This document shows positions 35,479-43,465 of a stretch of 64,000 nt of DNA, one piece after another (the first letter of the stretch is position 1; each line of letters begins with the position of its first letter). A program made the position numbers and the translations under genes. This stretch comes from JBIOXB01 sp050732395 (lineage in GTDB: Bacteria; Zhuqueibacterota; Zhuqueibacteria; Zhuqueibacterales; Zhuqueibacteraceae), in NCBI GenBank assembly GCA_050732395.1, contig JBOHQX010000398.1:21522-85521 (forward strand), in the 5' to 3' direction. The notes beneath the pieces were generated by a model, which was given only the letters and a program-made list of their open reading frames with translations, had not been told where the DNA came from and made no database searches.

Positions 35479-36276
35479 ATGGCAGCCGGGCTAGGGAAAT
35501 CTTTACAGGCAGAATCCGAGCGCGTGCAGCAGGCGCTTGACCTGATCTTCGCGTTCTTCGACCAATGCAAAACTTACCAAGAGAATCCGCCACCAGAAGT
35601 TCAACAGGCGTTTGCTGTGATCGTGCCCTACTTCAACAAAAGGATATGTGGCTCGATTACACCGCGGCGCTGGGGTTATCTCTCCGGAGGCGCCAAGCCG
35701 CAAGATCTGCATCAGGAAGCCTGGGCAAAGTTTTGGAAGTGTGGTGCCGATATCAACATGCGCACGGTGGCCGGGGTGTTTTCCTGGTTGCGCAAAGTCA
35801 TTCTCAATCGCATTCTGGATGAACTGCGCAAACATCTCCATCTGGAAATGATCGAGGAAGGTGAATATCAGAAGAGGAATTCGGGCGATAACCGGCTGGC
35901 GCACTTTCTGACGGACTTCGAGATCTTGGGCGGCGGCACGAGCGACGAAAAGCAATATCGCTTCGATTTATTGTGCAAATTCTTTGAGAAGGCGCTGCCA
36001 AAGCTGAGCGCCCGGCAGCGCGAAGTTATTTGCCTGAGCCAGGCCGGCAAGTCCGTGCCAGAAATCACCAAGCTCATGAGCTTTGCCACCAAAAATGCCC
36101 TGAGCAATTTCAAACGCCGCGCCTATCAGAAATTGGCGTATGAAATGTACCGCGGCTTCCTAAGCGAGCTGAAAAACCCACGCGCAGATTTTCTGCACAG
36201 ACACGTTATCGAAACATGGCTCACGCGTTTTCAAAAAAGAGGAGCAAGGGAAAAATGTCTGATCGCGACCAGGTGA
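35479..36276 (+). CDS. Sigma-70/ECF-like RNA polymerase sigma factor
   Basis: 265 residues; a GGGAGG ribosome site lies before the ATG. Region 2-like residues include QDLHQEAWAKFWK and VFSWLRKVILNRILDELRKH. Region 4 is LSARQREVICLSQAGKSVPE followed by ITKLM...NFKRRAYQKL. The region 2/region 4 order and lengths fit the extracytoplasmic-function group, with a long N-terminal lead and C-terminal tail. It should redirect RNA polymerase to unknown promoters. It overlaps the next, related gene by 22 nt, suggesting an operon. Confidence 0.85.
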   Translation: MAAGLGKSLQAESERVQQALDLIFAFFDQCKTYQENPPPEVQQAFAVIVPYFNKRICGSITPRRWGYLSGGAKPQDLHQEAWAKFWKCGADINMRTVAGVFSWLRKVILNRILDELRKHLHLEMIEEGEYQKRNSGDNRLAHFLTDFEILGGGTSDEKQYRFDLLCKFFEKALPKLSARQREVICLSQAGKSVPEITKLMSFATKNALSNFKRRAYQKLAYEMYRGFLSELKNPRADFLHRHVIETWLTRFQKRGAREKCLIATR

Positions 36277-36920
36277 AACAGTTCCGGCAAGAAGCTGCAG
36301 CCTTGCATGACGGCGCAGAAGATTCCGCGCCGGGGGCATTGCCGGCTGCGATTCAAACCATCATCGATCAAAACTGGGAAACTTTGCGCCCAACGCTGGA
36401 AAAAGAAGAACTGCTGACGGCATTGGAATGTTTCAGCCAGTATATGTATCACCAGCAGCCAGTATTGCCTTCGCCTGATCCCGTTTTTGTCGCGCAGCCA
36501 TGGTGGGAGATGATCCGACGGTTTTTCGAGCGCACGGAATTGGTGCGTATGTTGTACACCACGGATGAGGAAATTCGTTATCGCTACGAGCTTTTTGCCG
36601 GCCTTTTTGAACAGGCCTTTCGCGAGCTCGACGCCCGGCAGCGGCAAATCGTTCGTCTGAGCGCCAGCGCGGTTTATTCCGCTGCGGAAATCGCGAGCGC
36701 CATGCACTTCTCCAGCGTCGCAAAAATGCTGGTTTTTCAGCGCAGCGCTTTTCGCATGATCGCTAAGGCGTTATGTCTGATCTTAAGAAGCGAACTAAAA
36801 AAAGCAGAAATGGAAACCCGGCGCCGGGCCGTGATCACGGAGTGGCTCGAATGGTTTGCCAACCGGGCGGGAGTGTGCTTTGCCGCTTTCTTGTGGGGCA
36901 TGCTCACGCAAGGCTCTTGA
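36255..36920 (+). CDS. Sigma-factor-like paralogue lacking a clear region 2
   Basis: 221 residues from the ATG at 36255 (AAGGGAAAA upstream), overlapping the preceding sigma gene. Residues LDARQRQIVRLSASAVYSAA then EIASAMHFSSVAKMLVFQRS match region 4 of its neighbour (LSARQREVICLSQAGKS). The N-terminal half does not show a good region 2. The tail AEMETRRRAVITEWLEWFAN also parallels the neighbour (RHVIETWLTRF). It may be a decoy, co-factor or partner of the first sigma factor; this is inference. Confidence 0.7.
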   Translation: MSDRDQVKQFRQEAAALHDGAEDSAPGALPAAIQTIIDQNWETLRPTLEKEELLTALECFSQYMYHQQPVLPSPDPVFVAQPWWEMIRRFFERTELVRMLYTTDEEIRYRYELFAGLFEQAFRELDARQRQIVRLSASAVYSAAEIASAMHFSSVAKMLVFQRSAFRMIAKALCLILRSELKKAEMETRRRAVITEWLEWFANRAGVCFAAFLWGMLTQGS

Positions 36921-36945
36921 GTCGCGCTGCAGGCGTCGAAGCATA

Positions 36946-37374
36946 ATGACGGTCAAAGTCAAGTACCTGGGCATCGCTCGAAGCCAAGTTAAGACCATGC
37001 AAACTCTCCTGAAAGATTTCGCTTCAACCCTCGAACAATTTGGCAATCGCATTCAGGACGCATTCTCAATACTCTGGGAAGGCTTGCTGGATGGTGCCGC
37101 AAGGCTTACAGCAGCAGCGAGAAATTTCTGCTCGCGGATCAAAGACTGGCTTGCACAGCTTTGGCATACGCTGTTTCATCTGGGAGTCGCCTTGGCAAAA
37201 CTGAGCTTGTTTTATCTGCCGGGGTTGCTCGCCCTTTTGCTGGGCTGGGTCGGTTTTGCTATTTTCTGGCTTGCCGCAATCACCGCAATAGGACTATTGT
37301 ATGGCAAGGGAAAAACGTCGAACCCCTCGGAGGATGGTTACCTCAAGCACTTGAAGCCGGTAAGACGATATTGA
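36946..37374 (+). CDS. Small membrane protein, third gene of the sigma cluster
   Basis: 142 residues from the ATG at 36946. An amphipathic N-terminal half (TLLKDFASTLEQFGNRIQDA) is followed by two close membrane helices (LAKLSLFYLPGLLALLLGWV then FAIFWLAAITAIGLLYG) and a short basic tail. No family is recognised. Its position 25 nt after two sigma-like genes suggests an anti-sigma or membrane sensor role, but it lacks a recognisable anti-sigma domain. Confidence 0.6.
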   Translation: MTVKVKYLGIARSQVKTMQTLLKDFASTLEQFGNRIQDAFSILWEGLLDGAARLTAAARNFCSRIKDWLAQLWHTLFHLGVALAKLSLFYLPGLLALLLGWVGFAIFWLAAITAIGLLYGKGKTSNPSEDGYLKHLKPVRRY

Positions 37375-37397
37375 GAGCGACGGGCTTGCCGAGAAGC

Positions 37398-38702
37398 TCA
37401 CGACTTTCGCTTTCCATTTTTCGAGACCACGGCAACATTGTTCAATTGCACCTGATTCCCAAAGTGATAAAAATCCAGCCAGCCAAGTGTCTTCGCTGCG
37501 GCCGGCGAAAATTTTTCCAAAACCGCGCTCGGCGAAATGCCGACGCCGAAATAGTATTGCGACTTGACGTCGGTGCGGCGCGCATTGACGACGCTATAGC
37601 CCAGGCCGAGGTGCAGTGGAATTTTCCAGCGGCGATTCAGATCGTACGTCAGCCAATGCGTGATACGATCGTAGCGCTTGACCGTGCTGCGCCGAAACGG
37701 ATCGGCGAGCGTGCGGTAGCTGAGCCGCAGATCAAAGTCCTGTAGCCAGGAAGCGCGCGCGCGCGCCAATGCGAAACCCATCCCCATAAAATTGGCGGCG
37801 AGATCGGAATAACTCGCCTCGTCGTTTTTGCGGCGCCCGTCAATGTACTCCAAAGAAGTCATGATGAGTGCGCTGGTGCCAAAGCCGATCCAATCCGCCG
37901 CTCTCTGCGAGACTCCGGCCCAGCGGTACACCGAGGACACGGCTTGCGAGATGCGGTACCCACCCTGAAAATGCAGCAGCTCGTCGAAATGCAGCGTGTG
38001 ATCCTTGTTCCAATCATTGCCGATTTTGAAGGCCTGGCCCACGTTTCCAAAAAGGCCGTTGTAATGCTGAAATCCATAGCCGCCGATCCCAAGAGTGAGC
38101 GATTGCACCAGCGCGAACCTGCCCCAATGCAGTTGCGGTCGGGATCGTAAAAACGCTTCCGGCTGCGGCACGTTTGCAGCAAGGCTGGCCTCGCCGTATG
38201 GGAGTCTTGGCAGCTTCGCGTGCACGCGCCCCGCCTCACGAATGCCGGTGTGAAACGCCGACATCTCGCTGCTGACCAGGTCTTTTTGCTTTGCGAAAGT
38301 GTAGAGATTCGTTTCCCGGGGATCTTCGAGGACCGGGTTGTTCTCATGCCGGGGAGCTTCAGAAGAGGAGGGAGCGTCTGATGAAGCAGAAACCCGAAAC
38401 GACTCCCGCGAAATCTCCTTTTGCATCACTTCATGGGCCAGCGGCGTCGCAAGAAGCAGAACCAGCAGTGCAGTGAGTTTTGCGAAAAGTGATCTTCCGC
38501 CGGCCGATTTTGCCGTTTTGCTGTAGGCCTTGAGGGTTAGGCGCCGGCGTGTGGCCGTTGCAGGTTTGCGCGCACGCCCTTTGGTACGCGCAGGGCCAAT
38601 TGTGGCGCGCCTGCGCGCACGTGGAGGTTCAGATTGCCGGTGTCTGAGCCGGTGCAGACGGCGGGCGCATTTTCTTTTTCTGTTGAATGAATGCGAAGGC
38701 AT
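37398..38702 (-). CDS. DUF2279-like (YfiM-type) membrane/periplasmic protein with Arg-rich N-terminus
   Basis: 434 residues. Residues about 1-60 are extraordinarily arginine-rich (RRLHRLRHRQSEPPRARRRA), then a membrane or signal segment (LFAKLTALLVLLLATPLAHE) and a DUF2279-like core with the conserved DELLHFQGGYRISQAVSSVY, FGTSALIMTSLEYIDG and YSDLAANFMGMGFA. The C-terminus is beta-rich. It lacks a homologue of known activity. The basic leader may be an artefact of start choice, as no later ATG precedes the membrane segment. It converges on the 36946 gene. Confidence 0.7.
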   Translation of the reverse strand: MPSHSFNRKRKCARRLHRLRHRQSEPPRARRRATIGPARTKGRARKPATATRRRLTLKAYSKTAKSAGGRSLFAKLTALLVLLLATPLAHEVMQKEISRESFRVSASSDAPSSSEAPRHENNPVLEDPRETNLYTFAKQKDLVSSEMSAFHTGIREAGRVHAKLPRLPYGEASLAANVPQPEAFLRSRPQLHWGRFALVQSLTLGIGGYGFQHYNGLFGNVGQAFKIGNDWNKDHTLHFDELLHFQGGYRISQAVSSVYRWAGVSQRAADWIGFGTSALIMTSLEYIDGRRKNDEASYSDLAANFMGMGFALARARASWLQDFDLRLSYRTLADPFRRSTVKRYDRITHWLTYDLNRRWKIPLHLGLGYSVVNARRTDVKSQYYFGVGISPSAVLEKFSPAAAKTLGWLDFYHFGNQVQLNNVAVVSKNGKRKS

Positions 38703-39150
38703 GGTCGCACGTGCAGGCTAGGTCGTGAAGTGGCGTCATCGCGGCAGCCGCGTGCATGAAAGAATTGAATTAGCTTGAGTCACATGGAATAAGAAGAGGT
38801 GATCGTTCATCCGCGATAAGTCGGCGCAAGCGCACGCGAATGTTTTGCCGGCAAGATGAACCCTTACCCACACTGCGCAAGAAAAGATGAGGAGGTGATC
38901 GGTTGAGATGACGCTCGAATATAAATCGTACAGGCAATTAAAAGCAAGCCGGACGTACAAAATATTTTTGTCACATCCGGCTTGTATACGTAAGGCAACA
39001 TTCATGTTGCCGTCCTCTATTTTTAAAAGCCAGCCGGACGGACAAAACACTTTTGTCACATCCGGCTTACGTACGTAGGGCAACATTCATGTTGCCGCTC
39101 TATATGTTTTCATACAACTGCTGAGTTGGAAAAAATCTGCAAGCACGGGC
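38703..39150. other. 448-nt intergenic region carrying a duplicated repeat
   Basis: No gene is convincing; a minus-strand frame of about 116 codons is made largely of the duplicated repeat at 38947-39105. The rest is unremarkable. Confidence 0.5.
38947..39105. repeat. Two direct copies of a 73-nt double-hairpin element
   Basis: Copy 1 is 38947-39020 and copy 2 is 39032-39105. Each contains a GCCGGACG...ACATCCGGC hairpin and the near-perfect palindrome GGCAACATTCATGTTGCC (38994-39011, 39079-39096). The copies are about 85% alike. The structure suggests a mobile or amplifying intergenic element rather than coding DNA. Confidence 0.85.
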
Positions 39151-40251
39151 TTACAAACTGATCGCCCCCTGCTGAATGGCCCAATCCATCAGATAAAGAG
39201 CAGCAGAAAGATTCTCCTCGAATGTGGGCTGAATTTGATTCTCGGGCAGCTCGAATCCGGGGAAGGTATTCACCGGTCGTAACTCGATCGTGAACGCGGG
39301 CACCGCCAACAAACTGTACAACCAGTCTGTGGTATCGCCGCTGGCAAGATAAAGATCGGAAGCTTGTTCCGGCGTGTAATTCTGTCCGTGCACCGTGCGT
39401 ATGCGATCCGCGAGCGCGACCGCCAGATTGCGCAACAGGCTTTGGTCCGGCGCGGGATTGTGGGTGTAGCCCCAGGGATAGAGAATCAATTGCGAGAAGT
39501 TGTGATAACTGATGAGCGCCTTCGGCGCACGCGCCTGCAAGAAATCTCGCACTGCTTGCGTTTCCGGCTCGGAGAAAGCCGAGGTGCCGCGATAAATATC
39601 TGAGAAAGTATCCCCCGAAGATCCCGGCCCGCCCCATTGATAGCCATAATTGCGATTGAGATCGACGCCGAACGTGCCGTCGCCATTGTTCCGGCGATTC
39701 TTGCGCCACAATCTTTGCGTGGTGACGGAATATTGATGGCCGTCGGGGTTCACCATCGGTACCACCCATATTTCCGCGCTATTCACCAGGCGCGTGATCA
39801 GCGTATCATTGTTGTATTTTGCGAGCAAATGCTTGGCGATGAGAAAGGGCACATCCACGGAAATCCATTCACGCGCATGATGCCCACCCATTAAGACGAT
39901 GACCGGCTCATGTTCATCCTGGCTCACGGCGTCACTGATTTTGATCGCCCATAGATCACGGAGCTCATTCGATCTGCCGATCGAGGACACCTGTGCGAGG
40001 CCGGCATAATCGGTATTCAACTGATGCAGGTCACGATCGATCTCGGCGTAGGTGTGGTAAAGCCCGGCGTCTGGCGGCGTCGGATCGCCGCCGTTATCGC
40101 AGCGCCCGCCCAGGATCAATGTAGAAGCCAAAAGCAACAGGGCGGCATATATGATGCTCCGGCCTGAAGAAAGAATTCTATCGAGAATACGCACGCGATT
40201 CCGCGAGCATCCAGTATCCAGCATCCAGGATCCAGCTCCCAGCTTTCTCAT
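39151..40251 (-). CDS. M14 zinc carboxypeptidase (carboxypeptidase A/T family)
   Basis: 366 residues. Zinc ligands are visible: the H..E pair in GGHHAREWISV and the third histidine in ISYHNFSQLILYPWG. The catalytic glutamate lies in FTIELRPVNTFPG, and VNPDGHQYSVTTQRLWRKNR is the substrate-binding stretch. It trims C-terminal residues outside the cell. The ATG at 40251 overlaps the upstream stop (ATGA), giving coupled translation, but the first ~20 codons run through a heptanucleotide repeat. A GTG at 40194 is an alternative start, giving the signal/anchor YAALLLLASTLILGGRC. Confidence 0.9.
   Translation of the reverse strand: MRKLGAGSWMLDTGCSRNRVRILDRILSSGRSIIYAALLLLASTLILGGRCDNGGDPTPPDAGLYHTYAEIDRDLHQLNTDYAGLAQVSSIGRSNELRDLWAIKISDAVSQDEHEPVIVLMGGHHAREWISVDVPFLIAKHLLAKYNNDTLITRLVNSAEIWVVPMVNPDGHQYSVTTQRLWRKNRRNNGDGTFGVDLNRNYGYQWGGPGSSGDTFSDIYRGTSAFSEPETQAVRDFLQARAPKALISYHNFSQLILYPWGYTHNPAPDQSLLRNLAVALADRIRTVHGQNYTPEQASDLYLASGDTTDWLYSLLAVPAFTIELRPVNTFPGFELPENQIQPTFEENLSAALYLMDWAIQQGAISL
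40209..40243. repeat. Heptanucleotide tandem repeat inside an N-terminal coding region
   Basis: Five in-register units ATCCAGT, ATCCAGC, ATCCAGG, ATCCAGC, TCCCAGC. On the minus strand they encode part of the apparent N-terminus of the M14 carboxypeptidase (AGSWMLDTG). Confidence 0.85.
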
Positions 40252-40703
40252 TCTTGCCCGCCTTTCATCTGATTGGCATCTTGCGCGATCACACGAAGCT
40301 CGAAACCCGATGCGCGCAAGCGCTGCAATTGAATATCAAAGGCACGCGCAACCGCGGTGTCGCCCGCCGCTTCCCATAAATCCACGCCCGCATCGACGAT
40401 CTGTTGCACGGTGTGTGCCGAGTCAATTTTGATATGAACGAGGCGCTGCACCAAATCGCTCTCTTGCATCGGCTCAACCGGCACCGTTGCCAGCGCCGAG
40501 ACGTTCGTGCTGTCCACGCGTACGATCACATAATCGGATTGCTGTACAATGATCTCCGCTCCGGCTGCGCGCAGTTTTTGCAGTTCTTCCGGTGTGCGGT
40601 AGCGAATTTTTTTCAAGCCGGTCGCGCTCGTAGCAGCCGGGGGTTGGGTTGTGCAGGCAAAGAACACCGCCACCAGGCCTCCGAGTAGAATGAGTTTTAG
40701 CAT
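40248..40703 (-). CDS. Hypothetical lipoprotein
   Basis: 151 residues from the ATG at 40703 (AAGGAAGC upstream). MLKLILLGGLVAVFFA then C is a lipobox, so it is a membrane-anchored lipoprotein. After a short Pro/Ala/Thr linker it has a domain with IRYRTPEELQKLRAAGAEII and YVIVRVDSTNVSALATVPVE, the pattern of a small inhibitor/propeptide-like fold. Its stop overlaps the start of the M14 carboxypeptidase gene, so it could assist folding or inhibit that enzyme; this is inference from coupling only. Confidence 0.7.
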   Translation of the reverse strand: MLKLILLGGLVAVFFACTTQPPAATSATGLKKIRYRTPEELQKLRAAGAEIIVQQSDYVIVRVDSTNVSALATVPVEPMQESDLVQRLVHIKIDSAHTVQQIVDAGVDLWEAAGDTAVARAFDIQLQRLRASGFELRVIAQDANQMKGGQE

Positions 40704-40752
40704 AACAGCTTCCTTCGAGTTTTTTGAGAATTTCCCGCAATAAATTTCCGAC

Positions 40753-40781
40753 AATATAGCTCTCCCAAAGTCCACTGTCAA
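40753..40781 (-). promoter_or_regulatory. Promoter of the lipoprotein-carboxypeptidase operon
   Basis: Minus strand TTGACA (40776-40781), 17-nt spacer, TATATT (40753-40758), about 50 nt before the lipoprotein ATG. It is consensus-like. Confidence 0.8.
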
Positions 40782-40964
40782 CCCGGCAGATTGGCGAAGC
40801 CCGCACTTGACTTTTCAAAAAAACTTGGGTAGCTTTTTGGCCGAGTGGTGAGATTGTACGGGGAAAATCCATCAAATCGCCGGATATGGAAACGAGGTGT
40901 TTCGACGTGACGACGGCGCATTTACCTGTGATCATTGGTTTCTCACCAAACGAGGGAGCATTGC

Positions 40965-43454
40965 ATGCGACGCAAAACGCTTCGCGACCCCGCCCTGATT
41001 CTTCTTCTCGGTTCATGCAGCCTTCTCTTTTCGCAAAAGTTACCCACCGGCAAGTACCACCCCAACCGCGAGCGCGATTTTGATTTGTTGCACTACAAAA
41101 GCGAGCTGCACTTTGATTTTGAAAACCGCAAAGTTTTTGGCAAGTCTTCGGTCAAGCTGACACCTTTGCGAACGATTTCCTCGTTCTCACTGGACGCCAT
41201 TCATTTGGACGTGCGCAGCGTGGCGCCGCTCGGCGACAACGGCAAGCTTTTGCCGTTTCGCATGTCCGGCACCTCGCTCGACATTACTTTACTCGGCCCA
41301 AAAACACCGGCCGATACCTTCACCATCGCAATTGAATATGAAGCACAGCCCAGGGGTGGCATGTATTTTCGCCCCGACCCGGCGAATGCAAAAATGTATT
41401 TCGTGAGCACCTACGGCGAAGGTGGGTTGCATGCCAACTGGTTGCCGGTTTACAACGACGTCAACGACAAGTTTTCCACTGAAATGGTGGTGACCGTCCC
41501 TGCGGCTTACACCGTTGTCTCCAATGGCAAGCTGCTCAACACCACCACCACCGATGGCCAAAAAACCTTTCATTGGGCGCAACAACTGCCACATCCGAAT
41601 TATTTGATTTCGGTCTACGTCGGTGACTTCGAGAAAGGCGACCTGGCGCCGGCGTTTGGCGCAATTCCCGTTGGTTATTGGGTACCGCGCGGCAGACTGA
41701 GCGAAGGCGCGTATGCGTTTCGCAATTCGACCAAGATGGTGGAGTTTTTTTCAAGGCGTTTCAACTATCGTTACCCCTGGGATAAATACGATCAAGTTGC
41801 GGTGCCGGACTATGCCATCGGCGCGATGGAACACACCGGTGTGACCGGTCATCGCGCCGCCATTTTGCGCGAGGCCGAGGCCCCGCTCGATTTCGAGCCC
41901 AATCTCGATGATTACTACGGCAATTGGAGCACGGAGGCGATCATCTCGCACGAGCTCGCGCATCATTGGTTCGGCGACAATCTCACCTGCCGCAACTTGA
42001 GCTTCATCTGGCTGAACGAAAGCTTTGCCAGCTATTTGATGATGCTGTGGGATGAAGAATCCGCGGGCAAGGATTTGTTGTACCTCGACGCCGCGTTCGC
42101 CAAAAAACAGTATTTCAGTTTTGTGCGCCGGCAAAACATGATTCGCGGACTGGAGCATCGTTATTTTGACGATGCCAACGCGATTTACAATCTCGAGCAT
42201 ACCTATCTCAAAGGCGCGGTGATTCTGCACATGCTGCGCCGCGTGCTCGGCGACGAATCTTTTTTTCGCGCCATGAGCTATTATTTGCACAAGCATGAAT
42301 ATGAAAACGTCGAAAGCCACGACTTGAAAATCGCGATCGAAGAAGCGACCGGACGAAATCTGGATTGGTTTTTCGATCAATGGATAACCGGCGCTGGCCA
42401 TCCTATTTTTGCCGTGCATCAGGAGTATTTTCCCGAGCGCAAGCGGCTGGTCCTGAACGTCAGCCAGGTTCAGCCCCAGGTGGTGGGGCAGGGTATTTTC
42501 ACCCTACCGGTGAAAATTTCCATCGCCACCTCGCAAAAGCGCTGGCAGGAAGAAGTTTGGATTAAGAATGAAAGCGAAAGCTTTGCATTCATCTGCGAGG
42601 AAAAACCTTTGCTCATCAGCGTTGACGGCGAGGGCGATCTGGTGGCCGAGCTGCGCCATGTGAAGAGCGTCGAGGAGTTGATCTATCAAGCAACTCACGA
42701 TGAGCTGCCGGGTCGCATGTGGGCGATGAATGAGCTCATCACGCGCCATGCCGTGGAGCCGCGCACGGTGAAGACCTTGTCCGACGTTGTCACCGGCTCC
42801 AGCTTTTGGGGTGCACGCGCCGAAGCTGCGCAATTGCTTGGTGAAGTGCGTACGCCAGCCGCGGAGCAGGCGCTCGCCCAGGCCTTGAAAACCAGCGCCT
42901 ATCAAGTGCGTAAAGGTGCGGTGCTCGCGCTGTCGAAATTTGGGACGGCCTCTGCCGAGCAGAAACTGCGCGAAACGGTCGTGAGCGACGCCAGCGCTGA
43001 CGTTGTGGCCACGGCAATTGTAGCGTTGGCGAAGGCGAACCCCCGGCTTGAAAACAGCTTCATCAAAGCACAGCTTGGCCGCAAAGCCTGGTATGATGAA
43101 ATCAAAATCGCATGCCTGCGCGCCATCAAATCCTCGGCCAAACCGGAATGGGTGGCGACGATCAAGCCTTTCGCCACGCCGGCCTACAATCAGAGCGTGG
43201 TGGAGGCGGCTTTGTCGGCCTGGGAAGCTTGTGCGCCGGACGACAAGGAATTGCACCGCACGCTGGTCGAGTTGACCTCTTCACCGGTTTATACCTTGCA
43301 ACAATACGCCGTTAACGCCCTCGGCGGCTTGCACGTCGATGCGGCGCGCGAGCCTTTGCAGGCCATGCTGTTACAGCAGGCGGACGATAATCTGACCGTT
43401 GCTGCGAAACGTGCACTGCAGAAAATCGACCGCATGCAAAGCAACGCAAATTGA
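40965..43454 (+). CDS. M1-family aminopeptidase with C-terminal HEAT repeats
   Basis: 829 residues from the ATG at 40965 (GAGGGAG upstream). A signal peptide (ALILLLGSCSLLFS) is followed by the beta-saddle domain, the substrate motif GAMEH (a variant of GAMEN) and the zinc site HELAHHWFGD at about 329-333 with the third ligand in NESFASYLMML near 352. After the catalytic domain, residues about 600-829 form HEAT repeats (TPAAEQALAQALKTSAYQVR). It removes N-terminal residues of peptides in the periplasm or outside. With M4, M14 and M3 peptidases nearby, the region looks devoted to protein scavenging. Confidence 0.93.
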   Translation: MRRKTLRDPALILLLGSCSLLFSQKLPTGKYHPNRERDFDLLHYKSELHFDFENRKVFGKSSVKLTPLRTISSFSLDAIHLDVRSVAPLGDNGKLLPFRMSGTSLDITLLGPKTPADTFTIAIEYEAQPRGGMYFRPDPANAKMYFVSTYGEGGLHANWLPVYNDVNDKFSTEMVVTVPAAYTVVSNGKLLNTTTTDGQKTFHWAQQLPHPNYLISVYVGDFEKGDLAPAFGAIPVGYWVPRGRLSEGAYAFRNSTKMVEFFSRRFNYRYPWDKYDQVAVPDYAIGAMEHTGVTGHRAAILREAEAPLDFEPNLDDYYGNWSTEAIISHELAHHWFGDNLTCRNLSFIWLNESFASYLMMLWDEESAGKDLLYLDAAFAKKQYFSFVRRQNMIRGLEHRYFDDANAIYNLEHTYLKGAVILHMLRRVLGDESFFRAMSYYLHKHEYENVESHDLKIAIEEATGRNLDWFFDQWITGAGHPIFAVHQEYFPERKRLVLNVSQVQPQVVGQGIFTLPVKISIATSQKRWQEEVWIKNESESFAFICEEKPLLISVDGEGDLVAELRHVKSVEELIYQATHDELPGRMWAMNELITRHAVEPRTVKTLSDVVTGSSFWGARAEAAQLLGEVRTPAAEQALAQALKTSAYQVRKGAVLALSKFGTASAEQKLRETVVSDASADVVATAIVALAKANPRLENSFIKAQLGRKAWYDEIKIACLRAIKSSAKPEWVATIKPFATPAYNQSVVEAALSAWEACAPDDKELHRTLVELTSSPVYTLQQYAVNALGGLHVDAAREPLQAMLLQQADDNLTVAAKRALQKIDRMQSNAN

Positions 43455-43465
43455 AAGCGGGCTTC

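Noticed and set aside
38736..39086. 116-codon minus-strand frame
   Set aside because: It is mainly the translated duplicate of a 73-nt palindromic repeat, with no start signal.
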